From assembly GCA_963667455.2 (NCBI GenBank), contig CAXXFR010000026.1, positions 372,001-436,000 of the forward strand: a stretch of 64,000 nucleotides of DNA. Direction: 5' to 3'. Both the position numbers and the translations under genes were made by a program. Positions 53,453-61,082 of this stretch are shown here, piece after piece. The stretch's first letter is position 1. Each line of letters opens with the position of its first letter. The DNA comes from Bin55 sp963667455 (GTDB taxonomy: Bacteria; Pseudomonadota; Gammaproteobacteria; Pseudomonadales; Azotimanducaceae). The notes beneath the pieces are model-generated. The model was not told the origin of the DNA, ran no database searches, and worked only from the letters and a program-made list of their open reading frames with translations.

Positions 53453-55480
53453 ATGCCTTCTGAATCTGTAGCCACCATTCCCGGAGTCGGACCCAAACTC
53501 TCTGGGCTTCTCGAGCGACTCAACATACGTACCAAGCTCGACTTGATTCTGCATCTTCCGTTCCGGTATCAAGATCGAACCCGCACTTCACCGCTGCGAG
53601 ATGTTCATTCAGGTGCAGAACACTACGTGCAGGGACAGATCATCGACATCGACATCGTGGAAAGACCAAGACCCAGTGTCTATGTAACTATCAGTGATGA
53701 GGAAGGTCATCGACTGAACATGCGTCTTCTGCACTACAGCCGTCGGCAAATGTCCCAACTGTCCGAAGGCATGTGGCTTCGACTGTGGGGCACGGTTCGA
53801 CTTGGCCGCAAGGGGTTGGAAATGGTCCATCCCGAATATCGAGCTTTCAAGTACGAACCCGATCCCCCGCCTCCGGAATACGTTCCCGTCTATCCAGCGA
53901 CACACGGACTGTCGAGTGCACGGATTCGAGGTCTGATTCAACGTTCCAAAGGCGAGACTTCGTTTCTTCCCGACTACAAGCATTTCGGATCAACTCTGGA
54001 CGAGTCGATTCGGTTCTTGCACGAGCCTGATCCGTCGAAAGGGATCGCGGGGTTGAAGTCGGCGGAAGAACGCATTGCATTCGACGAACTGCTGGCTTTC
54101 AACCTGCTGAAGCAACGTCGGCACCTGCAACAGGAAAAACTTCAGACTCTGCCTCTAAGCACCGCTCGAACAGCTCTGGCCGACGAGTTTTTGAGCTCAC
54201 TCGGTTTCGTCTTGACTTCAGCTCAGAAACGAGTCGTTGACGAAGTTCTTGACGACTTGGGCCAGACCAACCCGATGCTTCGCCTAGTACAGGGAGATGT
54301 CGGCTCGGGCAAGACAGTAGTAGCGGCGCTGGCGATCGTTCGAGCGGCTGAGAACGATGTGCAAACGGCGTTCATGGCTCCAACCGAACTGCTGGCGGAG
54401 CAGCACCACGAAACCCTTTCCGAGTGGCTAACACCCTTGGGCATTCAAGTGGGTCTGTTGACGGGTCGATTGAGCGCACCGAGCCGAAGAACAAGACAAA
54501 AGGCAGTGGCCAGCGGAGAAGATTCCGTTGTCGTAGGAACTCATGCATTGTTCCAAAAATCCACTCAGTTCAAATCTCTCGGCCTAGCGATCATCGATGA
54601 GCAACACAGGTTCGGGGTACATCAGCGAATGTTGTTGCGCGACAAGGGTCGGATGCCGCACCAACTGATCATGACTGCGACTCCGATTCCCCGCACACTG
54701 GCCATGTACCTGTACTCGGACATGGATATTTCCAAGATCGACGAGATGCCGCCCGGACGACAGGAAGTCGAGACAACAGTGCACAGTTCGAATCAAAGGG
54801 ATGCCGTCATTTCAGGAGTGGAGCGAGAGCTGCGCAAGGGACACCAGGCGTACTGGGTTTGTCCGTCCATCGACGAACGCGATCCCACGGATGGAGACTT
54901 TCACGGCACTATGGATGTGATCAAGGAACTCGGTCCAAAACTGCCCGGCGTGGAGATCGGACACCTTCACGGTAGGATGGCCGGAGATGAGAAAACCCGA
55001 GTCATGACCGACTTCCGAGCTGGAATCGTTCAACTGCTCGTAGCGACAACGGTGGTGGAAGTGGGCATCGACGTGCCTAACGCAACTCTTATGGTTATCG
55101 ACGACTCCGATCGGTTTGGACTCGCGCAACTCCATCAGCTTCGCGGGCGAGTAGGGCGCGGCACCCAGAAAAGCCACTGTGCGCTACTCTACGACACTCC
55201 GATTTCGGAAACCTCCCGTCAACGTCTCAACGCCTTGAAAACATGCTCGGACGGGTTTGAACTGGCCGAACTGGATCTTCAGTTTCGAGGTGCTGGAGAA
55301 GTCTTTGGGACCAAGCAGTCCGGAACGGAGAATTTCCGCGTCGCAGATCTCGCGCTCCATCGGCATCTACTTGACGAGGCCCGTATAGTGGCACGATCCC
55401 TGATGGAAGAAAACCCTGAACTGGCTTCCGAGATCATTGACACCTGGACACCGTCAGAAAGCGACTACGCCGCGGTGTAG
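53453..55480 (+). CDS. recG: ATP-dependent DNA helicase RecG
   Basis: The 675-residue helicase remodels stalled forks and branched DNA. A helix-hairpin and OB-fold wedge region (to about 230) begins with IPGVGPKLSGLLERLNI. The superfamily 2 motor has GDVGSGKT (motif I), IIDEQHRFGV (II), MTATPIPRT (III) and QLRGRVGRG (VI). Length matches the family. It closes the rpoZ-spoT-ridA-recG operon. Confidence 0.97.
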   Translation: MPSESVATIPGVGPKLSGLLERLNIRTKLDLILHLPFRYQDRTRTSPLRDVHSGAEHYVQGQIIDIDIVERPRPSVYVTISDEEGHRLNMRLLHYSRRQMSQLSEGMWLRLWGTVRLGRKGLEMVHPEYRAFKYEPDPPPPEYVPVYPATHGLSSARIRGLIQRSKGETSFLPDYKHFGSTLDESIRFLHEPDPSKGIAGLKSAEERIAFDELLAFNLLKQRRHLQQEKLQTLPLSTARTALADEFLSSLGFVLTSAQKRVVDEVLDDLGQTNPMLRLVQGDVGSGKTVVAALAIVRAAENDVQTAFMAPTELLAEQHHETLSEWLTPLGIQVGLLTGRLSAPSRRTRQKAVASGEDSVVVGTHALFQKSTQFKSLGLAIIDEQHRFGVHQRMLLRDKGRMPHQLIMTATPIPRTLAMYLYSDMDISKIDEMPPGRQEVETTVHSSNQRDAVISGVERELRKGHQAYWVCPSIDERDPTDGDFHGTMDVIKELGPKLPGVEIGHLHGRMAGDEKTRVMTDFRAGIVQLLVATTVVEVGIDVPNATLMVIDDSDRFGLAQLHQLRGRVGRGTQKSHCALLYDTPISETSRQRLNALKTCSDGFELAELDLQFRGAGEVFGTKQSGTENFRVADLALHRHLLDEARIVARSLMEENPELASEIIDTWTPSESDYAAV

Positions 55481-55496
55481 GCAACCTCGCGGCTAG

Positions 55497-55661
55497 CTAG
55501 ATTTCGATCATCTCGAAATCTTCCTTGCCCACGCCACATTCGGGACAAAAGAAGTCGGAGGGTACGTCCGACCAGAGAGTCCCAGGGGCAATGTCTTCCT
55601 CGACGCAACCTAGGGCTTCGTCGTAAATCCATCCACACACGATGCACTGCCACTTTCGCAT
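55497..55661 (-). CDS. rubA: Rubredoxin
   Basis: A 54-residue iron protein with both Cys pairs: CIVCGWIYDE and FFCPECGVGKEDF. ATG at 55661 gives the exact family size; the longer frame to 55739 would add 26 unlikely residues. It carries electrons, often to alkane hydroxylase or oxygen reductases; the partner is not in the window. Confidence 0.95.
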   Translation of the reverse strand: MRKWQCIVCGWIYDEALGCVEEDIAPGTLWSDVPSDFFCPECGVGKEDFEMIEI

Positions 55662-55885
55662 GAATGAAGTCTCAACTGGACTCTGGGGCCTCAATTGCGA
55701 CGCATGATAGCAACAACATTGCCGTAGATCTCGATTCAAACGCCTAACGCTAAAATTCCAAAGTCCCGTGTTGCCGATCCAAGTGGGGATAGTCTGGCAA
55801 CGCTAGATTGGGCGCGACACTCCAGATGCGCGCAGCTAGGAATCCGTGCTGAAGTACTGCAAATGACGCACCGCGAGTCGCATTC

Positions 55886-56755
55886 GTGAGCCAGACCGCT
55901 AGGGCGTATTGGGAGCTCATGCGACTGGACCGCCCCGTCGGTACATTCCTGTTGTTGTGGCCGACTCTAGCGGCACTCTGGCTTGCCGCCGAAGGTTTCC
56001 CCCTTTTCAAGATCCTGATCGTGTTCGTGTTGGGAACATTTGTCATGCGGGCTGCCGGCTGTGTAGTGAACGATATTGCCGATCACCGGTTCGATCCGCA
56101 TGTGGAACGAACCAAATCTCGCCCCCTAGCTGATGGTCGCCTTTCGGTTCGCCAAGCGTTGATCTGTTTCGCCGTACTCCTCCTCGCTGGGCTGGCTCTG
56201 ATCTTCTTGCTCAATCCAATCACTCGATGGATGGCGGTGATCGGTGTGGTGGTGTCTGTGATCTACCCGTTCATGAAGCGATTCACGAACTTGCCCCAAG
56301 TTGGACTGGGAGTTGCATTCAGTTGGGGGATCCCAATGGCGGGAACCGCGGTGCAAGGGTATGTGCCGTTGTCAGTTTGGCTGTTGTTCGCCGCGAGTTT
56401 CGTCTGGGTTATCGCCTACGACACCGAATATGCCATGGTTGACCGCGACGACGACGCGAAACTGGGTCTCAAGTCCACCGCCATCTTGTTGGGTCGCTTC
56501 GATGTGCTTGCCATTGCGATTTTGTACACCATCGTCGTTGGACTGCTAGTCGCGGTGGGCTTCATTGCTCACTTGCACTGGCTCTACTTCGTTTCACTGT
56601 TGGTTGTAGTCGGTTTGTTCATTCATCAGCTGTTACTCATCCGTTCCCGTGACCGAGAAGATTGCTTTAGGGCGTTTCAAAACAACACGATAGTGGGCTG
56701 TGTGATATTCCTCGGAGTCGCCGCCAGCTACTTCGTTTCCAACGGCATGGCATGA
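55886..56755 (+). CDS. ubiA: 4-hydroxybenzoate polyprenyltransferase UbiA
   Basis: The 289-residue membrane enzyme prenylates 4-hydroxybenzoate in ubiquinone synthesis. Both Asp-rich motifs are present: NDIADHRFDPHVERTKSRPL (first, about residues 62-80) and YDTEYAMVDRDDD (second, about 175-187). About nine membrane segments. A GTG start at 55886 fits the family N-terminus SQTARAYWELMRLDRPVGTF. It is followed by dctQ with a four-base overlap. Confidence 0.95.
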   Translation: MSQTARAYWELMRLDRPVGTFLLLWPTLAALWLAAEGFPLFKILIVFVLGTFVMRAAGCVVNDIADHRFDPHVERTKSRPLADGRLSVRQALICFAVLLLAGLALIFLLNPITRWMAVIGVVVSVIYPFMKRFTNLPQVGLGVAFSWGIPMAGTAVQGYVPLSVWLLFAASFVWVIAYDTEYAMVDRDDDAKLGLKSTAILLGRFDVLAIAILYTIVVGLLVAVGFIAHLHWLYFVSLLVVVGLFIHQLLLIRSRDREDCFRAFQNNTIVGCVIFLGVAASYFVSNGMA

Positions 56756-57240
56756 ACCTGTTTCTTGATCGCATGATTGAATGGGTCGGCCGATGTGTAG
56801 CCTGGCTAGTGCTGTTCATGGCGCTTTTCACCGTTGTGGTAGTGGTGTTGCGCTATGTGTTCGAAACTGGCGCGATCCTCTGGCAAGAATCCGTCGTCTA
56901 CATGCACGCCCTAGTCTTCATGCTGGGGCTTTCCTACGCTCTGAAGCATGATGCCCACGTTCGTGTCGATCTCATCTACAGTCGACTGAGCCGTCGTAGT
57001 CAAGCGATCATCAATCTTGCTGGCAACGTCGTCTTCTTGATTCCGACGAGCCTACTGATCGCCTATCACAGTTTGGACTACGTCGCCACTTCCTGGAGCG
57101 TTCTTGAAGGTTCGCAGGAAGTCGGTGGAATTCCGGCTGTATTTCTGTTGAAGACGCTCATTCCTGTGGCGTCCATTCTGCTACTGGTCCAGTCGTTTCT
57201 GGAGATTGCTGCTTGCATTCGTGAGCTACGCAGCTCATGA
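56752..57240 (+). CDS. dctQ: TRAP transporter small membrane subunit DctQ
   Basis: A 162-residue protein with four membrane segments. MIEWVGRCVAWLVLFMALFTVVVVVLRYVF and WQESVVYMHALVFMLGLSYALKHDAHVRVDL (in part) match the DctQ family. It overlaps ubiA and dctM by four bases each, so it is coupled to both. Confidence 0.92.
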   Translation: MNLFLDRMIEWVGRCVAWLVLFMALFTVVVVVLRYVFETGAILWQESVVYMHALVFMLGLSYALKHDAHVRVDLIYSRLSRRSQAIINLAGNVVFLIPTSLLIAYHSLDYVATSWSVLEGSQEVGGIPAVFLLKTLIPVASILLLVQSFLEIAACIRELRSS

Positions 57241-58598
57241 TCGAGTTCATTCCACTGCTCATGTTTGCGGCAGTATTTGTCGCACTGCTGGCGGGCTATC
57301 CGGTCGCGTTGACGCTAGCCGGTGTCGCACTGGTGTTTGCGTTCTTCGGAATGACCTTTGGAGTGTTCGATCCCAAGGATCTGGGATTTCTACCACTTCG
57401 CGTCTATTCGTTGATGACCAATCAAACACTTCTAGCGGTCCCATTGTTCATCTTGATGGGAGTCACGCTGGAACGGACAAAGATCGCGGAATCACTCCTC
57501 CAAACCATGTCCCAGCTGACCGGTCGCATGCGGGGCGGACTGGGTCTAGCCGTAGTCTTCGTCGGAATGCTCATGGCTGCCAGCACAGGAATTGTTGGAG
57601 CGACGGTGGTAACCATGGGGCTGTTGTCGCTACCCGCAATGCTTCGTCAAGGCTACGACCGAGGACTGGCCACAGGAACCATCGCAGCAACAGGAACATT
57701 GGGCCAAATCATTCCGCCGTCCATTGCTCTGGTACTGGTCGGCGATGTGCTGTCCAACGCCTACACCCAGGCACAGCGTGATCAAGGGATCTTCGCACCG
57801 CAAACCGTTTCGGTTGGCGATCTGTTTGCGGGCGCGCTACTGCCCGGCCTTCTTCTCGTGATGCTGTACGCGGCATATGTTGTGACACGAGGATGGTTGC
57901 AACCGTCGAGCGCTCCTCCGACTACTTCGGACGAAAAACCGCCAATCTCCAAAATTCTTCTCAGTCTCGTACCACCAATCGTGCTAATCGTCGCAGTTCT
58001 CGGTGCGATCCTTGCGGGTGTAGCGACTCCGACCGAAGCTTCCGGAGTCGGTGCGGTCGGTGCTTTGGCCATGGCAGTTGTCTATCGAGCCTTGAACCTT
58101 TCGGTTTTGCGAGAAATCGTGCTGTCAACCATGAAGACCACGGCGATGGTCTTCTTCATCTTGATCGGCGCTTCGGTGTTCTCTCTGGTATTCCGTGGCT
58201 ACGGTGGCGATGAACTCGTACATGGTCTGTTCATGGACATGCCGGGTGGTGCGGTCGGGGCAATGATCGTCGTCATGGTGGCGATATTCGTTCTGGGGTT
58301 TGTGCTCGACTTCATCGAGATCACCTACGTCGTGCTACCCATCGTCGGACCGATACTGCTAATGATGGGAATCGATCCCGTCTGGTTGGGAGTAATGGTC
58401 GCCGTCAACCTCCAGACTTCGTTTCTTACACCGCCTTTCGGGTTTGCACTGTTCTATTTGCGAGGAGTCGCACCGGACATCGTCAAGACTTCGGAGATGT
58501 ATCGAGGAGTTGTTCCGTTCATCGGATTGCAGATTCTGGTGCTGTTGTTGCTGGTTGCGTTTCCGCAATTGGCGACGTGGCTACCGGGTGCGTTGTGA
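57237..58598 (+). CDS. dctM: TRAP transporter large membrane subunit DctM
   Basis: The 453-residue sodium-coupled permease. Twelve or so membrane segments with GVTLERTKIAESLLQTM, GQIIPPSIALVLVGD, GVATPTEASGVGAVGAL and PPFGFALFYLRGVAP are the family core. Its last 46 bases are repeated at 59856, behind the first dctP copy. It converges with the dctP genes, which lie on the minus strand. Confidence 0.95.
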   Translation: MIEFIPLLMFAAVFVALLAGYPVALTLAGVALVFAFFGMTFGVFDPKDLGFLPLRVYSLMTNQTLLAVPLFILMGVTLERTKIAESLLQTMSQLTGRMRGGLGLAVVFVGMLMAASTGIVGATVVTMGLLSLPAMLRQGYDRGLATGTIAATGTLGQIIPPSIALVLVGDVLSNAYTQAQRDQGIFAPQTVSVGDLFAGALLPGLLLVMLYAAYVVTRGWLQPSSAPPTTSDEKPPISKILLSLVPPIVLIVAVLGAILAGVATPTEASGVGAVGALAMAVVYRALNLSVLREIVLSTMKTTAMVFFILIGASVFSLVFRGYGGDELVHGLFMDMPGGAVGAMIVVMVAIFVLGFVLDFIEITYVVLPIVGPILLMMGIDPVWLGVMVAVNLQTSFLTPPFGFALFYLRGVAPDIVKTSEMYRGVVPFIGLQILVLLLLVAFPQLATWLPGAL

Positions 58599-59853
58599 TG
58601 CGCGAGTTTCGTGATCGATCCGAGCTTGTTTCGTCGCTTCGAGTTACTCCTCAAGGTCTCGAGCCTTGAGATAGGCGTACTCGGAGATGTCCGTCCACGC
58701 GGCGACATCTTTCTGAAATGTCAGATATGAATCCACAATCCGCTGAGCAAGTGGGTCAACGTGCGCAATTCCTGCAAGGACTTCCTGAGAAATCTCCCGT
58801 AGGTGAGCCATCACGTCATCGGGCAACTTACGCAGTTCCACTTCGTGGGTTTGCACCAGCGATCTCAGCGAAGCAAAGTTTTTCGCCGTGAATTCGTCGA
58901 GCATGTCCTGGTTGATGGCACGCGCAGCGACCTCAACTATCCGTTGTAGGTTGTTCGGCAATTCGTCGTAGGCATCCTTGTTGACGATGAGTTCAAAGGT
59001 TGCGCTCGGTTGGTGCCAACCTGGATAGTAGTAGTAGTGTGCTATCTCCTGCAATCCCAAACTCTGGTCGTTCAATGGACCCACCCACTCAGCCGCGTCG
59101 ATGACTCCCGTTTGCAACGATGTGAAGATCTCGGCTCCGGATAGAGACACCGTAGTGACTCCCGCTCTGCTCATGACCTCTGCACCCAGACCGGGGATGC
59201 GCATCTTCAATCCCTTCAAGTCTTCGAGGGAGTTGATCTCCTTGTTGAACCAGCCGGCCATCTGCACACCGGAGTTGCCGGCTGCGAACGGAACGAGGTT
59301 GAACGGTTCGTACAGCTCGCGCCAAAGCTCCATTCCTCCGCCGTAGTGGAGCCATGCGTTGGATTCCTGGGCGTTCATGCCGAACGGAAGCGTTGAGAAC
59401 ACGGCGGCTACCGGAATCTTTCCGACCCAGTAGTGGGCCGCGCTGTGACCCATTTCCGCCGTTCCACTTGAGACGGCATCGAAGACATCAGTCGCACCAT
59501 CGAGTTCGCCGGCTCCGTAGACTTTGATCTCGAACTGTCCGTCGGTCATTTCTCCAACCAGTTCCGCCAGTCGCTCCGGTGCAGTTCCCAATGCTGGAAG
59601 ATCCTTGGGCCATTTCGTAATGAGTTTCCACTCGTATTTCTCCTGATCGAAGGGATCATCTACAGTTTCGCTTGAAACTGAAAAATCTACGGAGCATCCA
59701 GCAAGAACCATCGAAACGAGGGCTATTCCTACGTAGGCGAATTTCATGATTGAGTCTCTCAGGTCAGTTGAGGCGTGTTCGCGAATTGAATCGCTCGGAT
59801 GGACTCGAGCCGTGCCAAGAGCGAGATTCTCGCCTGCTTTGAGAACGACGTTG
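58553..59853. repeat. Tandem-duplication unit A (dctM 3' end, dctP copy 1, uvrD remnants)
   Basis: Matches unit B, which begins at 59856, with an offset of about 1303 bases. Unit A runs from the dctM 3' end through the first dctP to 59779, then a uvrD 3'-end remnant (59759-59779) and a uvrD internal piece (59781-59853). Confidence 0.9.
58644..59747 (-). CDS. dctP: TRAP transporter solute-binding protein, copy 1 (TakP-like)
   Basis: The 367-residue lipoprotein has a lipobox LAGC at residue 18. The segments GNSGVQMAGWFNKEI, KMRIPGLGAEVMSRAG and YYYYPGWHQPSATFELIVNK resemble 2-oxo-acid-binding TakP-type proteins. Copy 2 at 59948 differs at about 39 positions. It sits convergent to dctQM, an unusual arrangement for the P subunit. 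The ligand may differ between copies, as changes cluster near the domain cleft (AGVTTVSLSG against AGATPVYLSG). Confidence 0.93.
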   Translation of the reverse strand: MKFAYVGIALVSMVLAGCSVDFSVSSETVDDPFDQEKYEWKLITKWPKDLPALGTAPERLAELVGEMTDGQFEIKVYGAGELDGATDVFDAVSSGTAEMGHSAAHYWVGKIPVAAVFSTLPFGMNAQESNAWLHYGGGMELWRELYEPFNLVPFAAGNSGVQMAGWFNKEINSLEDLKGLKMRIPGLGAEVMSRAGVTTVSLSGAEIFTSLQTGVIDAAEWVGPLNDQSLGLQEIAHYYYYPGWHQPSATFELIVNKDAYDELPNNLQRIVEVAARAINQDMLDEFTAKNFASLRSLVQTHEVELRKLPDDVMAHLREISQEVLAGIAHVDPLAQRIVDSYLTFQKDVAAWTDISEYAYLKARDLEE

Positions 59854-59947
59854 TTGGTTGCGTTTCCGCAATTGCGACGTGGCTATCCGGGGTGCGTTGT
59901 GGCACGCGAGCTTCGTGAACAAACCGGGCTTGTTTCGTCGCTTCGAG
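59748..59947. other. Duplication scar with uvrD and dctM fragments
   Basis: It holds no gene. 59759-59779 equals the uvrD 3' end (61062-61082). 59781-59853 matches uvrD 61256-61328 without gaps, with 7 differences in 73 bases. 59856-59900 matches the last bases of dctM. About 170 bases of uvrD between the two pieces are missing. Confidence 0.9.
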
Positions 59948-61082
59948 CTACTCCTCAAGGTCTCGAGCTTTGAGATAGGCGTACTCGGAGATGTCCGTCC
60001 ACTTGGCAACATCTTTCTGAAATGTCAGATAGGAATCCACAATCCTCTGGGCAAGTGGGTCTTCGCCTGCGATCCCCGCGATGACTTCCTGCGAAATCTC
60101 CCGCAGACGAACTATCACATCATCGGGCAACTTGCGAAGTTCCACCTCGTGGGTTTCCACCAGCGATTTCAGCGAGGCAAAGTTTCTCGCGGTGAATTCG
60201 TCGAGCATGTCTTGATTGATGGCACGTGCAGCGACTTCAAGAATCCGTTGAAGGCTCTTCGGCAAATTGTCGTAGGCATCCTTGTTGACGATGAGTTCAA
60301 TGGTTGCACTCGGTTCGTGCCAACCGGGGTAGTAGTAGTACTGTGCGATCTCCTGTAGTCCCAAACTTTGGTCGTTCAGCGGACCCACCCATTCGGTGGC
60401 ATCAATGACTCCTGTCTGAAGAGAAGTGAAGATCTCGGCTCCCGATAGGTACACCGGAGTGGCTCCCGCCTTGCTCATGACCTCTGCACCGAGACCCGGG
60501 ATGCGCATTTTCAATCCCTTCAAGTCTTCGAGGGAGTTGATCTCCTTGTTGAACCATCCGGCCATCTGCACACCCGAGTTTCCGGCTGCGAACGGCACGA
60601 GGTTGAACGGTTCGTACAGCTCGCGCCAAAGCTCCATTCCTCCGCCGTAGTGGAGCCATGCGTTGAATTCCTGGGCGTTCATGCCGAACGGAAGCGTTGT
60701 GAACGCGGCGGCTGCCGGAATCTTTCCGACCCAGTAGTAGGCCGCGCTGTGACCCATTTCCGCCGTTCCACTTGAAACGGCATCGAAGACCTCAGTCGCA
60801 CCGACGAGTTCGCCGGCTCCATAGACCTTGATCTCGAACTGTCCATCGGTCATTTCTCCGACCAGTTCCGCCAGTCGTTCCGGTGCAGTCCCCAACGCAG
60901 GAAGATTCTTGGGCCACGTCGTAATGAGTTTCCACTCGTATTGCTCCTGAACTGCAGGCTCATCGTCAGATTCGTTGGAAACGGATAGATCTACGGAGCA
61001 TCCAGCAAGAACCATTGAAACAAGGGCGATTCCGACATAGGCGAATTTCATGATGAGTCTCTCAGGTCAGTTGAGGCGTGTT
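59856..61082. repeat. Tandem-duplication unit B (dctM 3' remnant, dctP copy 2, uvrD end)
   Basis: This copy starts with the dctM 3' remnant and runs through the second dctP into the true end of uvrD. It pairs with unit A at 58553. Confidence 0.9.
59948..61051 (-). CDS. dctP: TRAP transporter solute-binding protein, copy 2 (TakP-like)
   Basis: The 367-residue lipoprotein (lipobox LAGC) is about 89% identical to copy 1 by hand count. All structural segments are conserved, including GNSGVQMAGWFNKEI and YYYYPGWHEPSAT. It starts ten bases behind the uvrD stop, so it may be cotranscribed with uvrD. Both copies look functional: no stop, frameshift or loss of the signal peptide. Confidence 0.93.
   Translation of the reverse strand: MKFAYVGIALVSMVLAGCSVDLSVSNESDDEPAVQEQYEWKLITTWPKNLPALGTAPERLAELVGEMTDGQFEIKVYGAGELVGATEVFDAVSSGTAEMGHSAAYYWVGKIPAAAAFTTLPFGMNAQEFNAWLHYGGGMELWRELYEPFNLVPFAAGNSGVQMAGWFNKEINSLEDLKGLKMRIPGLGAEVMSKAGATPVYLSGAEIFTSLQTGVIDATEWVGPLNDQSLGLQEIAQYYYYPGWHEPSATIELIVNKDAYDNLPKSLQRILEVAARAINQDMLDEFTARNFASLKSLVETHEVELRKLPDDVIVRLREISQEVIAGIAGEDPLAQRIVDSYLTFQKDVAKWTDISEYAYLKARDLEE

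Noticed and set aside
59764..60012. 82-codon frame with an Arg/Ser-rich end in the dctP spacer
   Set aside because: Its Arg/Ser-rich end is the translated remnant of the uvrD linker within the duplication scar, not a separate gene.
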